A DNA stretch of 64,000 bases from Plantibacter auratus. Lineage in GTDB: Bacteria; Actinomycetota; Actinomycetes; Actinomycetales; Microbacteriaceae. This document shows, piece after piece, positions 50,233 through 59,054 of the stretch. The stretch is from positions 558,001 to 622,000 of the forward strand of contig NZ_JBOBFV010000002.1 of assembly GCF_050587365.1 (NCBI RefSeq), in the 5' to 3' direction. Within the stretch, counting starts at the first letter, position 1. Each line of letters begins with the position of its first letter. Below the pieces are notes generated by a model. That model saw only the letters and a program-made list of their open reading frames with translations, made no database searches and was not told the DNA's origin. A program made the position numbers and the translations under genes.

Positions 50233-51471
50233 TCACCAGGGCAGGTCGAGACTCGGTACCAGGCCGCCCGCGGCTGTGCCGGAGCCCGGGCACACGAGCA
50301 CGCCATCGGCGTCGGCGAGCCCGCGGAGCATGGCTGCCCCGTGCCAGGGCGTCGGCTCCGCATGCGGCGTCGCCGAATCGGGATCGTGCACCGAGCGGTA
50401 CGGACGCAGCACCGTCCCGGAACGGACCCCGTCGACGGGCGAGGCGAGCACCGCCGGTCGCAGGGCCGGGAGCTCGAGTCCCTGGAAGCCCGCGAGCACC
50501 GGGTGCACGAGCGTGAGGACACTGAGCAGTGCGGCGAGCGGGTTGCCGGGCAGCCCGACGAACAGGCGGCCGTCCGGCAGCCGCGCGAGCAGCGCAGGGC
50601 CACCCGGGCGGACGTCGACGCCGTCCACGAGGAAGTCGGCACCCGCGTCGCGGAGCAGCGCTCGGACATGATCGGCCCGGGAGTCCCCGGTACCACCCGT
50701 GGTCACGACGAGGTCCCGCGGGTGGCGGGCAGGAGCGCCGACCGCACTCGTCAGCCCGAGGGCGTCGGCCGTGGTGGACGCGTCGTCGCCGACACGGACA
50801 CTGGACGTGACGACGCCACCGAGCGAGGCGATCACTCCCGGGAGCGATGGACCGAAGCTGTCGCGCACGAACCCGGGTGCGGGCACGCCGCTCGTGACGA
50901 CCTCGTCGCCCGTGAGGACCAGGCGGACCCGCGGGGTCGGCACGACGGACACGCGGTCGAAGCCGGCACCGGCGGCGACCGCGAGGTGCACGGGCCCCAG
51001 GCGCGTGCCCCCGTCGAGGACGGTCGACCCTGCGGGTGACTCGATTCCGGCGGGCCGGATGTGCCGCCCCGTCCGCGGCTCCCCGCTCGGTGCGGACGGT
51101 GCGAGGTGGAGGCGAGCTGATCCCGAACCGTGCTCGACCATGCCGTGCTCGAGCTGGAGCACGGCCTCGGCGCCCGCCGGGATCAGTCCACCGGTCAGGA
51201 CGTCGACCGCGACACCGTCGCCGAGTCCGACCGATCGTGCGTGCTCGGCGTCTCCACCGGTCAGCAAGGTCCACGGGCCGACCCCGGCCACCGCCCAGCC
51301 GTCCATCGCCGAGGAGGCGTAGTGCGGGATCGCGATGGGCGAGACGAGCGGCGCCGCGAGGACATGTCCGAGAGCCTCGGAGAGCGCCAGGGTGTCGACG
51401 ACGTCGGACCGCTGCGCGGCACCCGCCGCATGCGCGATGCTGCGGGCGTCCGACCAGGAGGACCTCGTCAT
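50233..51471 (-). CDS. moeA: Molybdopterin molybdenumtransferase MoeA
   Basis: The 412-residue enzyme has the MoeA layout: PHYASSAMDGWAV near residue 50, DVLTGGLIPAGAEAV near residue 90, a MoCF-biosynthesis core with VLTGDEVV, RDSFGPSLPGVI, VVTTGGTGDSRADHV and the GLPGNPLAALLSV motif. It inserts molybdate into adenylated molybdopterin. It is last in a three-gene operon after mobA and a DUF6457 gene, facing the fdhD/formate-dehydrogenase-like genes that need this cofactor. Confidence 0.94.
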   Translation of the reverse strand: MTRSSWSDARSIAHAAGAAQRSDVVDTLALSEALGHVLAAPLVSPIAIPHYASSAMDGWAVAGVGPWTLLTGGDAEHARSVGLGDGVAVDVLTGGLIPAGAEAVLQLEHGMVEHGSGSARLHLAPSAPSGEPRTGRHIRPAGIESPAGSTVLDGGTRLGPVHLAVAAGAGFDRVSVVPTPRVRLVLTGDEVVTSGVPAPGFVRDSFGPSLPGVIASLGGVVTSSVRVGDDASTTADALGLTSAVGAPARHPRDLVVTTGGTGDSRADHVRALLRDAGADFLVDGVDVRPGGPALLARLPDGRLFVGLPGNPLAALLSVLTLVHPVLAGFQGLELPALRPAVLASPVDGVRSGTVLRPYRSVHDPDSATPHAEPTPWHGAAMLRGLADADGVLVCPGSGTAAGGLVPSLDLPW

Positions 51472-51740
51472 GCGGTCGAGTCCGAGGCGACCAGCCGTTC
51501 GACCGCCGCGGTCGCGGCCTCGGCGGCGGCGACCGGATCCGCCCCGCTCGCGAGCGCCTTCCCGACGGCGATGCCGACGAGGTAGGTGGTGAGCGGGGCG
51601 GCCGGACGCAGCACGGCGTGCGCTGCCGTGCCCGCGAGTCCGAGGACGGCGTCGATGTCGACCGCGACGTCGCCGAGCTCCAGCTCGGCGGACACCCGTT
51701 CGGTCCAGTCGGCGAGGACGGCAAGCAGGTCATCGGTCAT
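51468..51740 (-). CDS. DUF6457 small protein
   Basis: The 90-residue acidic helical protein contains LADWTERVSAELELGDVAVDIDAVLGLAGTAAHAVLRPAAPLTTYLVGIAVG, cut here to its ends LADWTERVSAEL and PAAPLTTYLVG. This matches the small DUF6457 family found next to molybdopterin genes in actinobacteria. It overlaps moeA and mobA by ATGA on each side. No catalytic motif is visible; a role in cofactor delivery is guesswork. Confidence 0.78.
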   Translation of the reverse strand: MTDDLLAVLADWTERVSAELELGDVAVDIDAVLGLAGTAAHAVLRPAAPLTTYLVGIAVGKALASGADPVAAAEAATAAVERLVASDSTA

Positions 51741-52420
51741 GGGAGACGCTCCTCAGGGTCGGCGGTCGGCATGGTGGACGCGGTCGATGCCGGCGACTCG
51801 ACGGCGGTGACGACCCCGAGTTCGGTGGCATCGGCCCAGGTGTCGACGTCGGCCGAGCCGCCGTCGGGAATGGGCACCTGGCGGAGGACGAGTCCGGCGA
51901 GGAGCTGGCGGACGGAGACACCCGCGAGGTCACCGCTCGGTTGTGACGCCCGGAGTGCGGCGACCCGGTTTTCCAGGGCCTCCTGACGGTAGACGGCGAG
52001 CAGCGACTGCTCACGACCGGAGTCGTCCACCGCGACCCAGCCGTCGGTGTCGGTCCCGGCTGTGGCTGTGGCTGTGGCTGCATCGAGCACGGCGGCGAGC
52101 GCCGGCGCGGCATCCGGCATGTCGCAGGCGAGGACGGCGACCCGCGCGGGACCCTCCGCCGCGACGCCATCACGCAGAGCGTCCAGGCCTGCGGCGATGG
52201 CCGCGGCAGGACCGCCGAACACGGGGCGCTCGCGGACGAAGCGGACCGGAGCGGTCGTCCCGACCTCGGGGCCGACCACGACGACACGGCCGCCGGCCGC
52301 CCGCGCAGCATCGATCGCGAGCTGGAGGAGCGTCCGGCCGTCGCGGAGCAACGACGCCTTCGCGACGCCGCCGAGGCGGGAGGACCGCCCTCCCGCGAGG
52401 ATGATCGCGTCGACGGACAT
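51737..52420 (-). CDS. mobA: Molybdenum cofactor guanylyltransferase MobA-like
   Basis: The 227-residue nucleotidyltransferase has the GTP-binding start AIILAGGRSSRLGGVAKASLL and the motif LACDMPDAAP near residue 95, then GREQSLLAVY. MobA attaches GMP to the molybdenum cofactor to make the bis-MGD form that formate-dehydrogenase-type enzymes use. The C-terminal 70 residues after GDLAG fuse an extra short domain that is common in actinobacterial MobA. It begins the mobA-DUF6457-moeA operon. Confidence 0.87.
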   Translation of the reverse strand: MSVDAIILAGGRSSRLGGVAKASLLRDGRTLLQLAIDAARAAGGRVVVVGPEVGTTAPVRFVRERPVFGGPAAAIAAGLDALRDGVAAEGPARVAVLACDMPDAAPALAAVLDAATATATAGTDTDGWVAVDDSGREQSLLAVYRQEALENRVAALRASQPSGDLAGVSVRQLLAGLVLRQVPIPDGGSADVDTWADATELGVVTAVESPASTASTMPTADPEERLP

Positions 52421-52513
52421 GGCACCAGCCTAGGCCGCGATCCAACCCCCGAGGCGGCTGCGGATCCGGTGAGGCACCTTGCCCTCGTCCGATGGTGGTG
52501 ATAGCCATGAGCC

Positions 52514-53392
52514 ATGACTCGCATCACGGCGCGCAGACGCGTCACCCGCATCACGGTGGGACAGCCCGCGCGCACCCGCGAGGACGTCCTCGCCGTCGAG
52601 GAGCCGCTCGAGATCCGCGTCGGTGGTCGTTCGCTCGCCATCACGATGCGGACGCCCGGCCATGACGTCGACCTCGCGATCGGCTTCCTCGTCTCCGAGG
52701 GTGTCATCGGTCGGGGTGACGACGTCCGGACCGCACGGTACTGCGCCGGCGCGACGGACGAGGGCGTCAACACGTACAACGTGCTCGACGTCGCCCTGTC
52801 CCCCGGCGTCCCCGCCCCCGATCCGAGCCTGGAACGGAACTTCTTCACCACCAGCTCGTGCGGCCTCTGCGGCAAGGCGAGCATCGACGCCGTCCGGACG
52901 AGCTCTCGCTACTCCGTCGCGGACGACGACTTCCGCCTCGACCCGGCGCTCCTCGTGACCTTCCCCGACCGCCTCCGGGCCCAGCAGGCGGTCTTCGAAC
53001 GCACCGGCGGTCTGCACGCGGCCGGCCTGTTCGACGCCCGCACCGGCGAGATGCTCGTGCTCCGCGAGGACGTCGGCCGACACAACGCTGTCGACAAGGT
53101 CGTCGGATGGGCAGCGAAGGAAGGGTTGCTCCCGCTCCGCTCCATGGTCCTGATGGTATCGGGGCGCGCGAGTTTCGAGCTCACGCAGAAGGCCTCGATG
53201 GCCGGCATCCCGATGCTCGCCGCCGTCTCCGCTCCGTCGTCGCTCGCCGCGGAACTGGCCACCGAACTCGGGATGACGCTCGTCGGCTTCCTCCGCGGCG
53301 ACTCGATGGTCGTCTACAGCGGAGCACACCGGCTCGCCGACTCGGCCGACGGTTCGGCAGCGTCCGCATTCCAGACCGGAGCGAACGCATGA
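52514..53392 (+). CDS. fdhD: Sulfurtransferase FdhD for formate dehydrogenase
   Basis: The 292-residue protein has the FdhD signature: PGHDVDLAIGFLVSEG near residue 48, and the catalytic CxxC loop SSCGLCGKASID with Cys116 and Cys119. A GGLHAAGLFD motif and REDVGRHNAVDKV near residue 180 follow. FdhD transfers sulfur onto the molybdenum cofactor before it enters formate dehydrogenase. It overlaps the downstream oxidoreductase gene by ATGA, so the pair is made together. Confidence 0.95.
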   Translation: MTRITARRRVTRITVGQPARTREDVLAVEEPLEIRVGGRSLAITMRTPGHDVDLAIGFLVSEGVIGRGDDVRTARYCAGATDEGVNTYNVLDVALSPGVPAPDPSLERNFFTTSSCGLCGKASIDAVRTSSRYSVADDDFRLDPALLVTFPDRLRAQQAVFERTGGLHAAGLFDARTGEMLVLREDVGRHNAVDKVVGWAAKEGLLPLRSMVLMVSGRASFELTQKASMAGIPMLAAVSAPSSLAAELATELGMTLVGFLRGDSMVVYSGAHRLADSADGSAASAFQTGANA

Positions 53393-55680
53393 GCGCCGAA
53401 CCGCCCGTCGAGGACGTCACGGACGCCGACATCGAGGTCACCCACCCGAAGCACGTCGCCGTCGGCCTGCCCGGCATCCTGCATTCGATGGAGCCCGCCC
53501 TCCGGCAACTCGGGCCGAAGCGGACCGCGGAGCTGTTCACCTCGATCAACCAGCGCGGCGGCTTCGACTGCATGAGCTGCGCCTGGCCCGACCCGGACGA
53601 CCGCAAGAAGCTCGAGTTCTGCGAGAACGGCGCGAAGGCCGTCATCTGGGAGGCGACACCGGTCGTCATCCCGAGCGGCTTCTGGGCCGAACACTCGCTC
53701 ACCGATCTCGCCGACAAGTCGGAGTACTGGCTCGGCATGCAGGGTCGGCTGTCGGAGCCCGTCTACAAGCCGGCCGGTTCGGACCACTATCGGCCGGTGA
53801 GCTGGGACGAGGCGTTCGCCATCGTCGGCGAGCAGCTGCGCGGTCAGAAGTCCCCCGACGAAGCCGTCTTCTACACGAGCGGCCGCGCGTCGAACGAGGC
53901 GGCCTTCGTCTACCAGCTCTTCGTCCGCGCCTTCGGGACCAACAACCTCCCCGACTGTTCGAACATGTGCCACGAGTCCACCGGCACGGCGCTCGGCGAG
54001 GTCATCGGCGTCGGGAAGTCGACCATCCGGTACGAGGACTTCGAGCAGGCCGACCTCATCATCGTCATGGGCCAGAACCCGGGCACGAACCATCCGCGCA
54101 TGCTCACGGCGCTCGAGGACGCGAAGCAGGCGGGCGCGACGATCGTCTCGGTGAACCCGCTCCCCGAGGCGGCGCTCGAGCGGTACAAGAACCCGCAGAC
54201 GGTCCGCGGCATGGTCGGGCGCGGCACGGTCATCTCCGACCAGTTCCTGCAGATCCGGCTCGGCGGCGACATGGCGCTGCTGCAGGCGGTCTCGAAGCGG
54301 GTCCTGGAGGCCGAGGCGGCGGCTCCGGGGACGATCCTCGACCACGCGTTCCTCGCCGAGCACTGCCTCGGACTCGACGAGCTCACGGCTCACCTGGCCG
54401 ACCTCGACGAGGCGGCGGTGCTCGAGGCGACCGGCCTCACGAGCGAGCAGATCGATGAACTCGCCGAACGCTACATCGCCTCGAACGCGACGATCGTCAC
54501 CTGGGCGATGGGTCTGACCCAGCACAAGGCGGCGGTCAACGGGATCAAGGAGATCATCAACCTGCTCCTCCTCCGCGGGAACATCGGTAAGCCGGGCGCC
54601 GGTGCGTCGCCGATCCGCGGGCACAGCAACGTGCAGGGCGACCGGACGATGGGCATCTGGGAGCAGATGCCCGAATCCTTCCTCGCTGCCATGGAGCGCG
54701 AGTTCGCGGTCCCGATGCCACGGGAGCACGGGGTCGACGCGGTGAACGCGATCCGAGCGATGCAGCGGGGCGAGGTCCGCACGTGGATCTCGCTCGGCGG
54801 CAACTTCGTCGCGGCGATCTCCGACACGGCCGCTGCCGAGGCCGCGATCCGCGGAACGCAGCTGTCGGTGCAGATCTCCACGAAGCTCAACCGGTCGCAC
54901 GCGGTCACCGGTGAAGCGGCGATCATCCTGCCGACCCTCGGGCGCACCGAGATCGACCTGCAGGCGAGCGGACCGCAGATGGTCAGCGTCGAGGACTCGG
55001 TGTGCGCGGTCCACGCCTCGCACGGCCGCATCCCGCCGGCAGCGCCCGGTCTGCTCTCCGAGGTCGCGATCATCACGCGCCTCGCGCGTGCGACGCTCGG
55101 TGAGGACTCGGGCATCGCCTGGCAGGCGTTCGAGGACGACTACGACACGATCCGCGAACACATCGGACGGGTCGTGCCGGGCTGCGAGGGGTACAACGAG
55201 CAGATCCGCCGCGAGGACGGCTTCGTCCTGCCGAACGGACCGCGGGACTCCCGCACGTTCACGAACCCCGAGGGGCGCGCCCTGCTGACGGTCAACGAGC
55301 TCGAACCGATCCACTGCCCGCCCGGTCGGCTGCTCCTGCAGACCCTGCGCTCGCACGACCAGTTCAACACGACGATCTACAGCCTGAACGACCGGTACCG
55401 CGGCATCAAGAAGGGCCGGAACGTCGTCTTCGTCAACCCGGACGACCTCCGCGACCTCGGCTTGGACGACGGGCAGACGGTGGACGTCTTCAGCGAGTGG
55501 GCCGGGCAGCCGGATCGGGAGCTCCGCGGCTTCCGCGTCGTCTCCTACCCGACCGCTCGTGGATGTGCCGCGGCGTACTTCCCCGAGGCGAACGTCCTCG
55601 TCCCGCTCGATTCGACGGCCGACCGGAGCAACACCCCGGTCTCGAAGGCGATCGTCGTGCGGTTGCAGCCGGCCGCCTGA
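53389..55680 (+). CDS. FdhF/YdeP-family molybdopterin oxidoreductase
   Basis: The 763-residue protein is a bis-MGD oxidoreductase. N-terminal cysteines C61, C64 and C78 (CMSCAWP and FCENGAK) could hold an iron-sulfur cluster, and YTSGRASNEAAF, VMGQNPGTNHPRML and NVQGDRTMGI are typical cofactor-contact stretches. A C-terminal molydop-binding domain begins near RDSRTF. No selenocysteine is needed. The family includes YdeP, linked to acid resistance, and formate-dehydrogenase-like proteins whose substrate is unproven. No diaphorase or membrane subunits lie beside it. Confidence 0.9.
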   Translation: MSAEPPVEDVTDADIEVTHPKHVAVGLPGILHSMEPALRQLGPKRTAELFTSINQRGGFDCMSCAWPDPDDRKKLEFCENGAKAVIWEATPVVIPSGFWAEHSLTDLADKSEYWLGMQGRLSEPVYKPAGSDHYRPVSWDEAFAIVGEQLRGQKSPDEAVFYTSGRASNEAAFVYQLFVRAFGTNNLPDCSNMCHESTGTALGEVIGVGKSTIRYEDFEQADLIIVMGQNPGTNHPRMLTALEDAKQAGATIVSVNPLPEAALERYKNPQTVRGMVGRGTVISDQFLQIRLGGDMALLQAVSKRVLEAEAAAPGTILDHAFLAEHCLGLDELTAHLADLDEAAVLEATGLTSEQIDELAERYIASNATIVTWAMGLTQHKAAVNGIKEIINLLLLRGNIGKPGAGASPIRGHSNVQGDRTMGIWEQMPESFLAAMEREFAVPMPREHGVDAVNAIRAMQRGEVRTWISLGGNFVAAISDTAAAEAAIRGTQLSVQISTKLNRSHAVTGEAAIILPTLGRTEIDLQASGPQMVSVEDSVCAVHASHGRIPPAAPGLLSEVAIITRLARATLGEDSGIAWQAFEDDYDTIREHIGRVVPGCEGYNEQIRREDGFVLPNGPRDSRTFTNPEGRALLTVNELEPIHCPPGRLLLQTLRSHDQFNTTIYSLNDRYRGIKKGRNVVFVNPDDLRDLGLDDGQTVDVFSEWAGQPDRELRGFRVVSYPTARGCAAAYFPEANVLVPLDSTADRSNTPVSKAIVVRLQPAA

Positions 55681-55720
55681 CACCCGGAGCGACGTCGGCG
55701 CGGGCGACGGTCCGAGCGGT

Positions 55721-55981
55721 TCATTCGTACGCTCGGAGGAGCTGCCAGCGTCCGCGCGCGGCGTCGAGTCGGATGTCGAAGACGAAGGACCGGCCGTCTG
55801 CAGCGGTCGCCTGGAACCGCCAGGCGGGGGTCGCCGCGGGCGGATGGGTGACGAACGAGACGTTCGGCTCGAGTGGTGTCGGGGTGTCGGTGACGAGGTA
55901 CCGGGCTCCATCCCAGAAGAGTCGCTCCGGCACGCCTGCCGGCGTCGTCCAGACCGCGATCTCGGTGCTCGTGATCAACAT
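55721..55981 (-). CDS. Small protein of unknown function, DUF6504-like
   Basis: The 86-residue protein reads as a small beta-barrel-like domain: ITSTEIAVWTT, PERLFWDGARYLVTDTP and RGRWQLLRAYE. This pattern (Trp-x-Gly-x-x-Tyr-x-Val) resembles DUF6504 proteins, which in actinobacteria often lie near DNA-repair polymerases; no such gene is near here. I cannot give a function. Confidence 0.6.
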   Translation of the reverse strand: MLITSTEIAVWTTPAGVPERLFWDGARYLVTDTPTPLEPNVSFVTHPPAATPAWRFQATAADGRSFVFDIRLDAARGRWQLLRAYE

Positions 55982-56071
55982 GCGTGGCCTCCCGTCGTTC
56001 GAACATACGTTCGATAGAGAGTGAGCCTAACCCGACATCCAACGACACGCCAGCCCGGATCGGCCGGGGAT

Positions 56072-57016
56072 TCAGTCTCCCGGCGTGTCGGCGAGGAACC
56101 GCTTGATGTCCTCGCCCATCACCGTCGCCTCGGTGTGGTGCAGGTAGTGGCCGCCGTCGAGTCGGACGAGTTCACTCCGGTCGACTCCGGCGAGCTGCTC
56201 CTCGTGAAGGGGCACCCAGTCGGAGAGTTCCGGGTCGTCGCCGACGACGAACATGAGGATCGGCAGGTCGGCCGGGAACGCTTGGGATCGGGCCGCCTTG
56301 AAGTTGCCGGGCGTGTGGGCGATCTCGTCGAGCAGCGTCGGCGACATCGCATTGCGGTTCGTCAGGATCGCGAGTTGGCGCTTCGTGGCGGCGTCGTACG
56401 GGAGGCCCTCGTACGGGTCGGGCGCGCTGGCGGTGAGGAGGCGGAGGATGCCGAGGGCCTTCAGCGTCTCGACGCCGTCGGTCGGTGTCGGCTCGTCACT
56501 TCCGGGCTGGGTCGGGACGCTCGTGTCGATCCCGATGAACGCCGTCACCTCGGCGCGGAACCGCTCCAGATACTCGAGGGCGTAGATGCCGGCGATCGAG
56601 TGTCCGGCGAGGACGTACCGGTCGATGCCGAGGTGCTGCAGGGCGGCGTGCACCTCACCGGCGATGTTGGCCGAGGTCCGGGGCACGTCCGTCTGATCGC
56701 TGAGGCCATAGCCGAACGGCTCGACGACCACCAGCCGGTACTGGTCGCTGAGCTCATCGACGAGCGGCTCGAAGTCGAGGCCGGGTGCCGCGGTGCCCTG
56801 CCCGGGCAGCAGGACGATCGTCTCGGCGCCGGAACCACTGATGACGACGTTCATGTCCTTACCGTCGACGTCGACCAACTGCCCGTAGGGCTGCAGTTCG
56901 CCCGCTTCCGACGAACTCGCGACGGCGTTCACGATGCTCGTCGTCGCGAGGCCCGCCGCGACGAGGCCGGCGATCGTGGCGATCGAGATCAGTGGAACCT
57001 TCAGGAGCTTGCGCAT
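56072..57016 (-). CDS. Alpha/beta-fold hydrolase, membrane-anchored or secreted
   Basis: The 314-residue protein has an N-terminal hydrophobic segment (VPLISIATIAGLVAAGLATTSIV) that may be a signal or anchor, then an alpha/beta hydrolase: IVLLPGQGTAAPGLDF (oxyanion loop), VLAGHSIAGIYAL (nucleophile Ser), an Asp near VVGDDPEL and the His in LDGGHYLHH. No substrate can be named; esterase, lipase and epoxide hydrolase are all possible. ATG at 57016 places the anchor at the start. Confidence 0.85.
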   Translation of the reverse strand: MRKLLKVPLISIATIAGLVAAGLATTSIVNAVASSSEAGELQPYGQLVDVDGKDMNVVISGSGAETIVLLPGQGTAAPGLDFEPLVDELSDQYRLVVVEPFGYGLSDQTDVPRTSANIAGEVHAALQHLGIDRYVLAGHSIAGIYALEYLERFRAEVTAFIGIDTSVPTQPGSDEPTPTDGVETLKALGILRLLTASAPDPYEGLPYDAATKRQLAILTNRNAMSPTLLDEIAHTPGNFKAARSQAFPADLPILMFVVGDDPELSDWVPLHEEQLAGVDRSELVRLDGGHYLHHTEATVMGEDIKRFLADTPGD

Positions 57017-57225
57017 CGTCACCCATCGTGAGGAGTCGGCGGCGGGCGGTCGCACCGCGCCGATTCCATACTCACGGAGCGAGCGCATCGCCACATCCGC
57101 CGCTGGGCGAAGACGTGCCCGACGTGGCTACGCAGTTGTGCGCAAGCGAAGCGAGGCTTCGAGTGCGACCGACGACGGAGCCGACTGGAAGCGGTGGGCT
57201 TCGAGCCGGCTCGTGGTCGGTTCGC

Positions 57226-58389
57226 CTACTCGGCGGGCGGCGGGCTCTGCGGCTGCTGCGGCTCCGTCGGCTGCTGCGGCTCCGTCGGCTGCTTCGGTTC
57301 CTGCGGACGCTGCTGGTCCTGCTGCGGAGGGGCGGGCGGAACCGGCGACGACGGAGCCTGTGGCTGCGGAGGCCCCCACTGCTGCGGCGCGGGCTGTGCG
57401 GGAGCAGGCTGCCCGGGCGCGGACCCCTGCCAGGAGGGCGTGGGCCACTGCTGGCCCGGCTGCTGCGGGGTGGGCTGCTGCGGGGCCGGCTGCCCCTGGT
57501 ATGGCTGCCCCTGGTAGCCCTGCCCCGGGTGCCCCTGCCCATACTGGCCGGGGTTCGGCTGGCCGCCATACGGCTGCTGCTGCCCCTGGTACGGCTGCTG
57601 GGGGTACGGCTGCCCCTGGTACGGCTGCTGCGGTTGCTGTCCCGGGTAGCCCTGCTGGCCCTGGTATCCCTGCTGACCCGGGTAACCCTGCACGGGGTAA
57701 CCAGGTGCGGCCTGCTGGTAGACCTCCGGACGGTACGGCTGCTGCCCGTAGCTCACCCGCTCGCCCTCCGGCTTCGGCGAGAACGCCCGCACGATCACGG
57801 GGATCACGGCGGAGATCGCCGCAGCGAGCGTCGTGGCCGCGGCGATGCGCCACCACCAGTCAGCCCAGGTGCCCTCGGGGAACGCCATGGGCAGCACGAG
57901 CACGAGGACCGTGGCGATGATGAGCGCGATCGTCACGATGCCGGTGGCCCTGACCACGGTGGACGTGGCGCGGGTGACGAAGTGGAGGAAGTACACCTGG
58001 ATGATGATGAGCGCCAGACGCACGATGATGAGGATGCCGAGGAACAGCATGATCTGCGTGGACCAGACGAACCCGTCGGAGGTGTTCGGCGGCTGGAGCC
58101 ACCCGTTCCACAGCTTCAGGAGGCCGACGGTGACGAGGAAGATGTTCACCAACGTCGACACCGCGAGGTACCACTTGTTGGGTCCGTGGCCGGCTGCGGC
58201 GTCGAGCGACACGGCACCGACGAAGGCCGCGAGCAGCAGCAGCGTGAGCCAGACCCGCCCGGCGATGTCGGCCTGATCGCCGACGATGATGAAGTATCCG
58301 CCGATGATCGCCGCCGCGACGAGCGTTCCGATCGTCAAGGTCAGCGCGAGCACTGCCGACCGTGAGCGGCGCGGTGTGGTCTCGACCAT
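57226..58389 (-). CDS. Membrane protein with long Gln/Pro/Gly/Tyr-rich tail
   Basis: The 387-residue protein has a membrane part of about five helices (residues 12-205) and a C-terminal tail of about 175 residues made of repeats such as GYPGQQGYQGQQ and QQPYQGQP, then a Pro/Gln/Glu end. The tail lacks hydrophobic segments and is probably disordered. I do not recognise the membrane part. ATG at 58389 lies just after a hydrophobic-start consensus (MVETTPRRSRSAV). Confidence 0.75.
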   Translation of the reverse strand: MVETTPRRSRSAVLALTLTIGTLVAAAIIGGYFIIVGDQADIAGRVWLTLLLLAAFVGAVSLDAAAGHGPNKWYLAVSTLVNIFLVTVGLLKLWNGWLQPPNTSDGFVWSTQIMLFLGILIIVRLALIIIQVYFLHFVTRATSTVVRATGIVTIALIIATVLVLVLPMAFPEGTWADWWWRIAAATTLAAAISAVIPVIVRAFSPKPEGERVSYGQQPYRPEVYQQAAPGYPVQGYPGQQGYQGQQGYPGQQPQQPYQGQPYPQQPYQGQQQPYGGQPNPGQYGQGHPGQGYQGQPYQGQPAPQQPTPQQPGQQWPTPSWQGSAPGQPAPAQPAPQQWGPPQPQAPSSPVPPAPPQQDQQRPQEPKQPTEPQQPTEPQQPQSPPPAE

Positions 58390-58521
58390 TCGAAATCCCC
58401 AATCTGTCGTGAGTGCCAACAGTACCGGGGTGGCATCCGCATGGAAGGGAGGCCTCCCTACCTCTGGGGAGGACTCCCGCTTCTCCACAGCGGAGAAGCG
58501 GGGTCGCGGTCGGGCAGTCGG

Positions 58522-58923
58522 TCAGGGGCGGTGGTAGTCGGCTTCGGCGACGTGCTCGAGCCAGGTCGTGCTCATTGCCGGGTCGTCCGCCCGTTCGAAC
58601 ATCGCGAGGTGCTCCATGTAATCGTCGGGCGTGGCTCCGTGCCAGTGCTCCTCGCCGGGCGGGGTGTAGACCGTCTGACCCGGCTGGACGACGAGAACGG
58701 CACCGTCGCGCGTGCCCATGAGGGCGACTCCCTCGGTGACGTGGAGGGTCTGCCCGTTGGCATGCGAGTGCCATGCGGTGCGGGCGCCGGGGAGGAACCG
58801 CACCTTTGCGACCACCATGTGCTGGCCGTCCTGCTGCGGCGCGGCCAGCAGGTCGAGGTAGACGTCGCCGGTGAACTGCTCGGCGGGGTTCTTGATCGTC
58901 GCGGGTTTCGGTTGGATCTGCAT
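58522..58923 (-). CDS. Cupin-domain protein
   Basis: The 133-residue protein is one small cupin barrel: WHSHANGQTLHVTEG has the first metal ligands (His, His, and a Glu-type position filled by Gln) and PGEEHWHGA supplies the second histidine. It resembles the carboxymuconolactone-decarboxylase-associated or quercetinase-like cupins. No partner enzyme is next to it. The ATG at 58923 has no clear ribosome site, so a start slightly upstream is possible. Confidence 0.82.
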   Translation of the reverse strand: MQIQPKPATIKNPAEQFTGDVYLDLLAAPQQDGQHMVVAKVRFLPGARTAWHSHANGQTLHVTEGVALMGTRDGAVLVVQPGQTVYTPPGEEHWHGATPDDYMEHLAMFERADDPAMSTTWLEHVAEADYHRP

Positions 58924-59054
58924 ACGGACGACGCTACGACCGTGCACGTCGGCGAGGGAGTGTCCAGCAGTACACCCTTCGGCGATCGACAGTACTGTGG
59001 ACTCCGTCCCCGCCGAGCCCGCAGCGGTGTGACCCCCGAGCCAAGGAGAAGCAC

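Noticed and set aside
53389..55680. Selenocysteine-type formate dehydrogenase
   Set aside because: The frame has no internal TGA codon and no insertion hairpin is needed; the family uses another residue at that site.
53314..55911. 865-codon open frame opposite the molybdopterin oxidoreductase
   Set aside because: Composition is Arg/Asp/Val-rich without domains, and the other strand encodes a clear enzyme.
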